A DNA stretch of 62,026 nucleotides from Lachnospiraceae bacterium. Its GTDB lineage: Bacteria; Bacillota; Clostridia; Lachnospirales; Lachnospiraceae. A program made the translations under genes and the position numbers. The stretch is taken from NCBI GenBank assembly GCA_016285265.1, contig JAEEQL010000002.1, positions 1 to 62,026 of the forward strand. Reading direction: 5' to 3'. The notes beneath the pieces are model-generated. The model was not told the origin of the DNA. It did not search any database and was given only the letters and a program-made list of their open reading frames with translations. Positions 45,214 to 52,567 of this stretch are shown one piece after another (the stretch's first letter is position 1; every line of letters starts with the position of its first letter).

Positions 45214-45271
45214 CTAATGAACGCAAAATACGAAATTATAAGTGTATCTATTAGTTAATTGCGTTCATTAG
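45214..45271. promoter_or_regulatory. 13-bp perfect inverted repeat in the thiI/ireB divergent region
   Basis: CTAATGAACGCAA (45214-45226) and its exact reverse complement TTGCGTTCATTAG (45259-45271) are separated by 32 bases. A minus-strand TATAAT (45240-45235) lies between the arms, and a plus-strand TATAAC lies next to the right arm. This could be a paired operator for a dimeric regulator, a long hairpin in the thiI leader, or a remnant of a small inverted-repeat element. No target duplication is seen. Confidence 0.6.
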
Positions 45272-45331
45272 TATAACACAGTTTTGCCGATTCACATTAA
45301 GAAAAAGCGTGTTTCATGCGGGCGACATAAC

Positions 45332-45360
45332 TTGAAAAGTATACATGGATGCGGTAAAAT
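45332..45360 (+). promoter_or_regulatory. promoter for the ireB-ruvX operon
   Basis: -35 TTGAAA, a 17-bp spacer and -10 TAAAAT, 40 bp before the ireB start. Confidence 0.72.
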
Positions 45361-45400
45361 CCAAAGAGGTATATATTTGAGGGATACGGGAGGTGATCTG

Positions 45401-45664
45401 ATGGCAAAAGAAATTTCCGAAACACAGTTTTTTGAGGTGCCCACCGATGATTCGGGGGCTGCTTCCGTTCTTGAGGAAGTATACGAGGCGCTTCAGGAAA
45501 AGGGCTATAATCCCGTCAATCAGATCGTCGGATATATCATGAGCGGAGACCCCACATACATCACCAGCCACAAGGGCGCAAGATCCCTTATCATGAAGGC
45601 GGAGCGTGATGAACTGGTCGAAGAGCTGCTTCTTGAATACATTGCCAGCAAGGGCTGGAACTGA
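45401..45664 (+). CDS. ireB: IreB-family regulatory phosphoprotein (UPF0297)
   Basis: An 87-residue protein matching the UPF0297/YrzL family throughout: [11 protein letters not shown] near the N-terminus, [36 protein letters not shown] in the middle and a Trp-Asn end. In Enterococcus, IreB is phosphorylated on N-terminal threonines by the Ser/Thr kinase IreK and affects cephalosporin resistance. The ATG at 45401 is supported by GGGAGGTGAT; the ORF track adds 39 spurious residues. ireB, ruvX and DUF1292 are a conserved trio. Confidence 0.92.
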   Translation: MAKEISETQFFEVPTDDSGAASVLEEVYEALQEKGYNPVNQIVGYIMSGDPTYITSHKGARSLIMKAERDELVEELLLEYIASKGWN

Positions 45665-45673
45665 TATTTGGTA

Positions 45674-46117
45674 ATGGAAAAAGAAAGAAAAAGATTAATG
45701 GGTCTTGATTTCGGGTCGAAGACGGTAGGTGTTGCGGTCAGCGACCCGCTTTTTCTTGCAGCGGAGCCTGTTGAGATAATACGCAGGGAACAGGCGAACA
45801 AGCTGCGCAGGACCTATGCCCGCATCGAGGAACTCGTCGTGCAGTACGATATCGGGACGATAGTGATCGGAAAACCCCTTATGCCGTCCGGGGACGAGGG
45901 TGAAAGGGTCAGGCTTACGGAAGAATTTGCCGAAGCCGTAAAAAGAAGAACGGGACTTCCCGTTATCATGGAGGACGAAAGGCTCACCACGGTCGAGGCG
46001 GATGAGATCATGGATGAAGCCGGTGTCGCCAAAAAGGACCACAAGAAATATGTTGATATGATAGCCGCACAACTCATACTGCAGAGCTATATGAACAGGG
46101 AAACATATGAACACTGA
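45674..46117 (+). CDS. ruvX: RuvX/YqgF pre-16S rRNA nuclease (Holliday-junction-resolvase-like)
   Basis: A 147-residue RNase H-fold protein. LMGLDFGSKTVGVAVSDPL carries the first acidic residue, VIGKPLMPSGDEGERV follows, the second acidic residue is in EDERLTTVEA and the last in KKYVDMIAAQLILQSYM. The E. coli member trims the 5' end of 16S rRNA. The ATG at 45674 is preferred over TTG at 45668. It overlaps the next gene by 11 bases. Confidence 0.92.
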   Translation: MEKERKRLMGLDFGSKTVGVAVSDPLFLAAEPVEIIRREQANKLRRTYARIEELVVQYDIGTIVIGKPLMPSGDEGERVRLTEEFAEAVKRRTGLPVIMEDERLTTVEADEIMDEAGVAKKDHKKYVDMIAAQLILQSYMNRETYEH

Positions 46118-46397
46118 AGAAAACGAAAAGAAACTTGAAAAGATAATCTTTAAACCCGAAGGAGCGGATCCCGTTGAATTCTTCGTACTCGAGCAGACAA
46201 GGCTGGGCGGACATGACTACATCCTTGTCACCGATTTCGAGGAAGGCGACGGAGAAGCTCTTATCCTCAAGGACATCTCCGAAGAGGGCGAAGAGGAGAG
46301 CAGATACGTGATCGTATCTGACGACGACGAGCTCGATGCCCTGGCACCTGTCTTTGAGGACCTTCTCGATGATGTCTCACTTGAGCGTGAGGACTGA
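46107..46397 (+). CDS. DUF1292 (YrzB-like) small acidic protein
   Basis: A 96-residue, strongly acidic protein. The core KIIFKPEGADPVEFFVLEQTRLGGHDYILVTDFEEGDGEALILKDIS matches DUF1292/YrzB. Function is unknown. Its place directly after ireB and ruvX is conserved in Firmicutes, and the overlap with ruvX indicates translational coupling. Confidence 0.88.
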   Translation: MNTEENEKKLEKIIFKPEGADPVEFFVLEQTRLGGHDYILVTDFEEGDGEALILKDISEEGEEESRYVIVSDDDELDALAPVFEDLLDDVSLERED

Positions 46398-46415
46398 GAA
46401 AGCGCCGGGCAGGGT

Positions 46416-46437
46416 TTTCTTTTCATATGAAAAGAAA
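46416..46437. promoter_or_regulatory. perfect 22-bp palindrome upstream of the RNase J start
   Basis: TTTCTTTTCAT and ATGAAAAGAAA form a gapless 11+11 palindrome. Its right arm overlaps the A's of the AAAGGA ribosome site 8 bases before the TTG start of the RNase J gene. It may be an operator or a weak leader hairpin controlling RNase J translation. Confidence 0.6.
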
Positions 46438-46448
46438 GGACAATATAT

Positions 46449-48146
46449 TTGAGTAACACTAATAAAGAGATTCCGGCTTCCAGGCTTAAGATAATCCCTC
46501 TGGGCGGGCTTGAGCAGATCGGAATGAACATCACTGCCTTCGAATACGAAGACAGTATTATCGTTGTGGATTGCGGACTTGCATTTCCGCAGGACGACAT
46601 GCTGGGTATCGACCTTGTAATACCCGACGTAACTTACCTTAAGGATAACTACGACAAGCTCAAGGGCTTTGTCATTACCCACGGACACGAGGATCATATA
46701 GGCTCGATCGCATATGTTCTCTCGCAGGTTCCCGCCCCCGTTTATGCGACCAGGCTGACCATGGGTCTTATCGAGCACAAGTTCGAGGAATATGACAAGG
46801 AGCATTCTGCGCAGGGCACGAAGCTCATGGACAGCATACGCCGTAAAGTAGTGACTTTCGGCCAGTCCATCAACCTCGGAGCATTCAGGGTTGAGTTCAT
46901 CTGTACCAACCACAGTATCGTTGATGCTGCGGCACTTGCGATCTATTCGCCCGTCGGCTGCGTTGTGCATACCGGAGACTTCAAGGTTGATTACACTCCC
47001 GTATACGGAGATTCGATCGATCTTCAGAGATTCGCCGAGATCGGCAAAAAGGGCGTGCTCGCACTCCTTTGCGATTCTACCAATGCGGAAAGACCCGGAT
47101 TCACCCCTTCGGAGAAGACTCTGGCACCCATCTTCGATGATATTTTCGAGGAAAATAAGAACGCCAGGATATTCGTTGCGACATTCGCTTCGAACGTCGA
47201 CAGGGTGCGCCAGATAATCAATACCGCTTACAAATTCGGAAGACGCGTTGCGGTCGAGGGCCGCAGCATGGTCAATATCATCGATACCGCGCAGCGGCTT
47301 GAGCGCATCGATATTCCCGAGAACACTCTGGCTACGCTTGATGAGCTGAAGGACCTGCCCGCAGACAGACAGGTCATAATCACGACCGGAAGCCAGGGCG
47401 AGAGCATGGCAGCTCTGTCGAGGATGGCGGACGGAACACACAGAAAGATCACGATCGGCGCGGGCGATACGGTTATCTTTTCATCTCATCCGATCCCGGG
47501 AAATGAAAAGCCGGTCACGAGGGTCATCAATTCCCTCCTTCAGAAGGGAGTAAATGTCGTATTCCAGGATGTCCACGTATCGGGACATGCATGCCGTGAA
47601 GAGATCAAGCTGATCTATACGCTGTTACAGCCCAAGTTCAGCGTTCCCGTGCACGGAGAATACAAGCACCTGATGGCTCAGGCGCAGATTGCCAAGGAGC
47701 TCGGATTTACCAAGGACAGGATAAAGATCCTTTCAAGCGGTGATGTTCTTGAACTTGACGGTGAGACCGCAGAGATCACGGGTAAGGTTCCCGTAGGAGA
47801 TATACTGGTCGACGGATCCGGTGTCGGTGATGTCGGTAACGTTGTACTTCGTGACAGGCAGCGCCTTGCCGCAGATGGTATAATCGTTGTATGCATGTGC
47901 ATCTCGTCGGAAGGAGAACTCATTGCGGGTCCCGATGTCGTATCGAGAGGCTTCGTGTACATCAAGGAGTCCGAGGATCTTCTGACGGAGGCTTCGGCCG
48001 TTGCACAGTCCGCGGTTGAAAAGTGCCTGGATGAGGGCGCCGACTGGAATGCCATCAAGACCGCCGTGAGGGATGCGATGAGCGATTTCGTCTGGAGAAA
48101 CCTCAAGAGAAAGCCGATGATACTTCCCATAATCGAGGAAGCGTAA
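46449..48146 (+). CDS. rnj: ribonuclease J
   Basis: A 565-residue metallo-beta-lactamase/beta-CASP ribonuclease with 5'-3' exonuclease and endonuclease activity in mRNA decay and rRNA maturation. Motifs are PLGGLEQIGMN, the zinc site THGHEDHIGS, HTGDFKVD, the beta-CASP segments ATFASNVDRVRQI and TTGSQGESMAALSRMA, and VHVSGHACREE with PVHGEYKHL. The C-terminal domain is present. TTG start with AAAGGA 8 bases upstream. The ylbF gene, whose Bacillus product acts in RNA processing, follows by 10 bp. Confidence 0.95.
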   Translation: MSNTNKEIPASRLKIIPLGGLEQIGMNITAFEYEDSIIVVDCGLAFPQDDMLGIDLVIPDVTYLKDNYDKLKGFVITHGHEDHIGSIAYVLSQVPAPVYATRLTMGLIEHKFEEYDKEHSAQGTKLMDSIRRKVVTFGQSINLGAFRVEFICTNHSIVDAAALAIYSPVGCVVHTGDFKVDYTPVYGDSIDLQRFAEIGKKGVLALLCDSTNAERPGFTPSEKTLAPIFDDIFEENKNARIFVATFASNVDRVRQIINTAYKFGRRVAVEGRSMVNIIDTAQRLERIDIPENTLATLDELKDLPADRQVIITTGSQGESMAALSRMADGTHRKITIGAGDTVIFSSHPIPGNEKPVTRVINSLLQKGVNVVFQDVHVSGHACREEIKLIYTLLQPKFSVPVHGEYKHLMAQAQIAKELGFTKDRIKILSSGDVLELDGETAEITGKVPVGDILVDGSGVGDVGNVVLRDRQRLAADGIIVVCMCISSEGELIAGPDVVSRGFVYIKESEDLLTEASAVAQSAVEKCLDEGADWNAIKTAVRDAMSDFVWRNLKRKPMILPIIEEA

Positions 48147-48156
48147 GGAGAACGCA

Positions 48157-48480
48157 TTGGATACTTACGAAGAAGCAATGCAAAATTTCATCGCCTCCAT
48201 CAGGGATACGGATATCTACGCGGAGTACAGGGAAGCGCTTGAGGAGCTGAAGAAAGACCCCGATCTTAAGCGCAGGGTTGATGATTTCCGTAAGAGGAAT
48301 TATAATTTTCAGCAGTCCGATGACATAGATCTGGCGGAATATGACAGATTCAGAACTGAGATAGTGGGATTCAGGGCGGCCGAGCCCAGGGCGGATGCTT
48401 TTTTCGAAGCGGAGCTCGCTTTCTGCAGGATGATGCAGGATATGACTTACCGGATAACGGAAGCACTGGATTTCGAATAA
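48157..48480 (+). CDS. YlbF-family regulator
   Basis: A 107-residue helical protein of the YlbF/YmcA (Com_YlbF) family; typical segments are FIASIRDTDIYAEYREALEELKKDPDLKRRVDDFRKRNY and DAFFEAELAFCRMMQDMTYRITEAL. In Bacillus YlbF, YmcA and YaaT form the Y-complex, which modulates RNase Y and carries iron-sulfur clusters. TTG start with GGAG 7 bases upstream. Immediate linkage to RNase J supports a role in RNA processing here. Confidence 0.82.
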   Translation: MDTYEEAMQNFIASIRDTDIYAEYREALEELKKDPDLKRRVDDFRKRNYNFQQSDDIDLAEYDRFRTEIVGFRAAEPRADAFFEAELAFCRMMQDMTYRITEALDFE

Positions 48481-48489
48481 GGTTTATTT

Positions 48490-48993
48490 ATGAGCAGGAA
48501 AAAGACATTGTTTTTGACCCTTTCGGTCCTGGACGTGGTTTTCAGGATCGCAATATGGGTGATAATCATATATTTCGTGATCAAGGGTGCGACAAGGTGC
48601 TATAACCTCGGCTACAGGGTCTTCACCGAAGAGCCCATGGCTTCGGAAGGTTACGGCAGGGAAGTTGTCGTTGAGATCCCCGTTGATTTCAATGCCAGGG
48701 AACTCGGCGAGCTTTTCGAATCGAAGGGACTTTCCAGGGATTCGATCCTCTTTGCCCTTCAGTATTACGCATCCGAGTATCGTGAAGGTGTAAAGGGAGG
48801 AACTTACACCCTGAGCACCGAAATGACCGCAGAGGAAATGTTTGAGCGTATATCTGCCGAGAACGAGGTTAAGGAGATCGAGGAGGAAGAACCCGAGATC
48901 CTTGAAGATGCGGAGGCAGTTCCGGATTCTGAGCTCGAAGCTACCGAAGGAGCGGAGGGAGCCGGGGAACTCACAGAGACCGTAAATCCATAA
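48490..48993 (+). CDS. MltG/YceG-like membrane protein without the catalytic domain
   Basis: A 167-residue protein. One membrane segment (about 15-35) is followed by a LysM-like region similar to the N-terminal part of endolytic transglycosylase MltG: VVVEIPVDFNARELGELFESKGLSRDSILFALQYY ... GTYTLSTEMTAEEMFERIS. The catalytic part of MltG, about 200 residues, is missing, and the C-terminus is an acidic tail. Position between DUF1292 and trmR matches Bacillus yrrL (mltG). It may bind glycan ends or partner proteins without cutting. Confidence 0.75.
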   Translation: MSRKKTLFLTLSVLDVVFRIAIWVIIIYFVIKGATRCYNLGYRVFTEEPMASEGYGREVVVEIPVDFNARELGELFESKGLSRDSILFALQYYASEYREGVKGGTYTLSTEMTAEEMFERISAENEVKEIEEEEPEILEDAEAVPDSELEATEGAEGAGELTETVNP

Positions 48994-49005
48994 CTTAAAA
49001 CAGGG

Positions 49006-49026
49006 GGGCGTCCGTTATGGGCGCCC
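49006..49026 (+). other. GC-rich hairpin before trmR
   Basis: GGGCG pairs with CGCCC across an 11-base loop and is followed by TTTACAG, directly upstream of trmR. It may be a weak terminator or attenuator inside the operon. Confidence 0.4.
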
Positions 49027-49038
49027 TTTACAGATTAT

Positions 49039-49683
49039 ATGAACATTGACCGCACGGAAAAGTACATAGAGCTTACTCAGAGGCCGCTCGAAGGATACCT
49101 CGAGGATATCCGTGAGCAGGCCCTTTCGGACGGGATACCGATAATAAGGCCTTCCGTTCAGGGGCTGCTTCGCTTTCTGATGGGCTATGTCCGGCCGAAA
49201 AACATCCTCGAGATCGGTACGGCTGTCGGTTTTTCCGCACTGCTCATGCATGAATATGCACCTGACGCGCGTGTCACAACTATAGAAAACTACGAACCGA
49301 GGCTCATTAAGGCGAGGGAGAATTTTGGGAATTTCGCCGGGGATTCGAGGATAGAACTGCTCGAAGGAGATGCGGCCGGGATCCTTCCGGGGCTTGAAAG
49401 CGGCGCATATGACTTTATCTTCCTTGATTCGGCCAAGGGACAGTATATAACCTTTCTGGATGACATCATAAGACTTCTTGCTCCCGGCGGAATGCTCGTT
49501 TCAGACAATGTGATGCAGGACGGGGATGTCATTGAGTCCAGATACGCCGTAAGGCGCAGGGACAGGACCATCCATGAGAGGATGAGGGAGTACATAAGGG
49601 AGGTCAGTGATTCACCCTATCTTGAATCCGCTGTTCTTCCGATGGCGGATGGTGTGACTGTAAGCTACAGGAAAAGGGATTAA
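49039..49683 (+). CDS. trmR: O-methyltransferase, TrmR-like (tRNA 5-hydroxyuridine methyltransferase)
   Basis: A 214-residue class I SAM enzyme. Motif I is ILEIGTAVGFSALLMHEYAP and the metal/SAM motif is YDFIFLDSAKGQY, with LAPGGMLVSDNVMQDG after it, as in cation-dependent O-methyltransferases. In Bacillus, TrmR (YrrM) makes mo5U34 in tRNA from ho5U produced by the U32-type proteins YrrN/YrrO. A U32 gene follows by 11 bp, which supports this assignment. No strong ribosome site; the preceding hairpin may matter. Confidence 0.85.
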   Translation: MNIDRTEKYIELTQRPLEGYLEDIREQALSDGIPIIRPSVQGLLRFLMGYVRPKNILEIGTAVGFSALLMHEYAPDARVTTIENYEPRLIKARENFGNFAGDSRIELLEGDAAGILPGLESGAYDFIFLDSAKGQYITFLDDIIRLLAPGGMLVSDNVMQDGDVIESRYAVRRRDRTIHERMREYIREVSDSPYLESAVLPMADGVTVSYRKRD

Positions 49684-49694
49684 AGGGGTCAGGC

Positions 49695-50963
49695 ATGGAT
49701 AAGAGAAAAAAGCCCGAGCTTCTCGTTCCCGCGGGAGGACCGGATACATTTGAAGCGGCTCTTCATTACGGTGCCGATGCAGTATATATGGGAGGGGAAT
49801 TCTTTTCCCTCAGGGCAAAGGCACGCAATTTTTCCATAGAAGAGATGTCACGCTGCATAGAAAAAGCCCATGCGGCGGGAGTTAAGGTATATGTCACCGC
49901 CAATATCATGGCACATAATCATGACCTCGGGGACGCTGCACAGTATTTCAGGGAGCTTCGCGAAATGAAGGAATCGCCCGATGCGATCCTTATCGCCGAT
50001 CCCGGAATGTATGACATATGTGTCAGAAACTTTCCGGAGGCCGTGATCCATATCTCGACACAGGCCAACAACACAAACCATGCGACATGCAATTTCTGGT
50101 ACAGACAGGGCGCTAGAAGGATAGTCGTGGGAAGGGAACTTTCCCTTAAGGAGATCCGTGAGATAAGGGAGAATATCCCGAATGATATGGAGATAGAGGC
50201 ATTCGTGCACGGGGCAATGTGTATCTCGTATTCCGGAAGATGCCTTCTTTCCGCATATATGACCGGCAGAGATTCCAACAGGGGAGCATGCACCCATCCC
50301 TGCAGATGGAAGTACTATGTGACGGAGGAGACCAGACCCGGCGAGTATATGCCTGTCGAGGAGACCGAGAGGGGAACCTTTGTGTTCAGCTCAAGGGATC
50401 TGTGCATGATAGACCATCTTCCCGATATGATAGATGCCGGAATCGATTCCCTCAAGATCGAGGGACGAATGAAGAATCCGCTCTATGTCGCATCCGTTAC
50501 GAGGACTTACAGAAAGGCGATCGACGATTACTTCGAAGATCCCGCGCTGTATGAGAAGAATATAGAGATGTACAGAGAGCAGATCTCAATGACCACGTTC
50601 AGACCGTACGGAACGGGATTCTTCTACGGAAATCCGGGAACTGACGGCCAGATATATGACGGCAGGACTTATGAGAGCAATGCGGTTTATCTGGGAAGCA
50701 TAGAGACAGCAGTGTCGGAAGGCGATGACACAGTTGTCACATTTATGCAGAAGAACAAATTCTCCGTCGGCGAAGAGATAGAGATCATGAAGCCGGACGG
50801 AAGAAATCTTAAGGCCCGGGCTGTTAAGATGTATGACTCCGAGGGTAATGAAACAGACAGCTGTCCCCACGCCAGCATGATGATCAGGGCTCTCATCAGA
50901 AGTGACGAGGGCTCAGCTCCCGAACCCGGGGATGTCATGAGAATGTTAGGATCGAGGAATTAA
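49695..50963 (+). CDS. peptidase U32-family protein, probable tRNA hydroxylation (TrhP-like)
   Basis: A 422-residue protein. The U32 signature EAFVHGAMCISYSGRCLLSAYMTGRDSNRGACTHPCRWKY (quoted in parts here) supplies the cluster cysteines. The N-terminal barrel begins ELLVPAGGPDTFEAALHYGADAVY, and LKIEGRMKNPLYVASVTRTYRKAIDDY follows. U32 proteins named TrhP make 5-hydroxyuridine at tRNA position 34. The Bacillus order is yrrM-yrrN-yrrO with two U32 genes; only one is present here. Protease activity is doubtful. Confidence 0.88.
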   Translation: MDKRKKPELLVPAGGPDTFEAALHYGADAVYMGGEFFSLRAKARNFSIEEMSRCIEKAHAAGVKVYVTANIMAHNHDLGDAAQYFRELREMKESPDAILIADPGMYDICVRNFPEAVIHISTQANNTNHATCNFWYRQGARRIVVGRELSLKEIREIRENIPNDMEIEAFVHGAMCISYSGRCLLSAYMTGRDSNRGACTHPCRWKYYVTEETRPGEYMPVEETERGTFVFSSRDLCMIDHLPDMIDAGIDSLKIEGRMKNPLYVASVTRTYRKAIDDYFEDPALYEKNIEMYREQISMTTFRPYGTGFFYGNPGTDGQIYDGRTYESNAVYLGSIETAVSEGDDTVVTFMQKNKFSVGEEIEIMKPDGRNLKARAVKMYDSEGNETDSCPHASMMIRALIRSDEGSAPEPGDVMRMLGSRN

Positions 50964-50968
50964 AGGTT

Positions 50969-52468
50969 TTGAGTAACGAGTACAGAAATGACAGAGATGT
51001 CGTAAACAGACGAAGCAGAACTACGGAAAGACCCGTAAGATACAGAGAAGAAGATTACTACAACTACGATGAAGCTCCGAGGCCACGTGCTTCCCGACAG
51101 GTAAGACCCGCAGGCCCGGGAAGCGAACAGCCAAGGCGCGGAGCCGGAAGACCGGGTCCCGGTCCGCAGGGCAGACCTTCCGCAAGACCCGGATATTCGC
51201 AGCAGGGTAGACCCAGAAACCCGCAGCAGGGCAGGCCTGCAGGAAGACCCGCAGCAAGCAGGGATCCGTACGCACCGGGTCCGCAGCCGGATGCAAGACT
51301 CAGAAGACCGGTACAGGGATATGCACAGCCCGGTCCTGCGTGTGAACCTCCCCGCAGCAGCGGAAACGGCGGAAGGAATACGCCGCCGCCACGTGGAAGA
51401 AACGCTCAGCCGCCCCGCGGCAGAGACACCGGATCACGTGGAAGGAGTGTTCAGCCTCCCCGCGGTGGGAAGGCCCCACGGAAAAAGAATCCGTTCAAGT
51501 CCTTTATAAAGACCGTATTTATCACGCTTTTGATACTGCTCGTCATTGGCCTCGGTCTTTCTTTTGTCATGACGAAGAAGGCATACTCGCTCATGACCTA
51601 TGAGGAGGCGGGAGATCTCGATAAGGAGAAACTGACTGCGGACGGAGTCACCAACATCCTCCTTATAGGAAACGACTCGAGAACAAACGGTGAGGACGGA
51701 CGAAGCGATGCGATGATACTCGTTTCGATATCTTCCAAAACCGGTAAGATCCTGATGACCTCCGTGCTCAGGGATATCTATGTTGAGATACCCGGATACG
51801 GCTCCAACAGGCTCAATGCCGCATATTCATGGGGCGGTCCCGAGCTTTTGATGAAGACGATCGAGCAGAATTTTGACATTCCCGTCAGCAGATATGTTCT
51901 GGTCAACTTCGAGGCGTTCGCAAATGTCGTCGATGCAGTGGGCGGCATAGATCTTGAGCTTACTCCCGACGAGGTCATCTGGCTGAATGCTTACCTTAAC
52001 GAATATAACGAGCTTCGCGGCAAGGAATTCGGATACGACTATATCTATCAGCTTGAGGGCGGAATGCTGCACTTAAACGGTGCTCAGGCTCTCGCATATT
52101 CCAGGAACAGATATATCGGCATGGATTTCGGACGTACCGAGCGCCAGAGAAAGGTGATGGAGGAGATCATTAAAAAGCTCCCCGGAACCGTGATCAGGGA
52201 CTTTGGCGGATTTGTCGAGGCACTCTGTCCGAACCTTACGACCAACCTTACCTTCACCGAGTGCTACACGCTTCTTCTCAGGGCTCCCTTTGCGCTCAGA
52301 TATGAAAGAGTCAGCGGAAGCCTTCCTCTCGAGAATACCTGGTGGAATGAGAACATCGATTCAATGGCGGTCCTGGGCGTTGATTTCGAGGCCAACAAGG
52401 CATATCTTAAGGAGAATCTCTACTACGCTCCGAAAAAGGAGACGGAAGAAGCCGAAAGTGTGGAATAA
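50969..52468 (+). CDS. LytR-CpsA-Psr (LCP) family cell-wall glycopolymer ligase
   Basis: A 499-residue protein. Residues 1-180 are a cytoplasmic low-complexity region rich in Arg, Pro, Gly and Gln (repeats such as QQGRPRNPQQGRPAGRPA). One membrane segment lies at about 187-207. The extracellular LCP domain (about 225-460) shows NILLIGNDSR, GRSDAMILVSISSKTGKILMTSVLRDIYVEIPGYG and ALAYSRNRY with the conserved Arg/Asp residues. LCP enzymes attach teichoic acids or capsule to peptidoglycan. TTG start with AAAGG very close. The long N-terminal tail is unusual for the family. Confidence 0.9.
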   Translation: MSNEYRNDRDVVNRRSRTTERPVRYREEDYYNYDEAPRPRASRQVRPAGPGSEQPRRGAGRPGPGPQGRPSARPGYSQQGRPRNPQQGRPAGRPAASRDPYAPGPQPDARLRRPVQGYAQPGPACEPPRSSGNGGRNTPPPRGRNAQPPRGRDTGSRGRSVQPPRGGKAPRKKNPFKSFIKTVFITLLILLVIGLGLSFVMTKKAYSLMTYEEAGDLDKEKLTADGVTNILLIGNDSRTNGEDGRSDAMILVSISSKTGKILMTSVLRDIYVEIPGYGSNRLNAAYSWGGPELLMKTIEQNFDIPVSRYVLVNFEAFANVVDAVGGIDLELTPDEVIWLNAYLNEYNELRGKEFGYDYIYQLEGGMLHLNGAQALAYSRNRYIGMDFGRTERQRKVMEEIIKKLPGTVIRDFGGFVEALCPNLTTNLTFTECYTLLLRAPFALRYERVSGSLPLENTWWNENIDSMAVLGVDFEANKAYLKENLYYAPKKETEEAESVE

Positions 52469-52472
52469 GGGC

Positions 52473-52502
52473 TTCTTTTCGCACGCCCTGCGGGCAAAAG
52501 AA
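52473..52502 (+). other. hairpin after the LCP gene
   Basis: TTCTTTT pairs with AAAAGAA, and inside it GCCC-TGC-GGGC pairs. It lies right after the LCP stop and may be a weak terminator or 3' stabiliser. A possible promoter for the next gene (TTCATA-16-GATAAT) follows at 52517-52544. Confidence 0.4.
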
Positions 52503-52567
52503 TAATTGAAAAATCGTTCATACGTGTTAAACTGTATAGATAATCATTAATCAAAGGAGCTATCCTG

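Noticed and set aside
45190-45400. Riboswitch (for example TPP) in the thiI/ireB intergenic region
   Set aside because: No conserved riboswitch core could be recognised; only the inverted repeat and promoter elements are visible.
46377-47441. 354-residue minus-strand ORF opposite RNase J
   Set aside because: A shadow of the RNase J gene; the plus strand carries all RNase J motifs.
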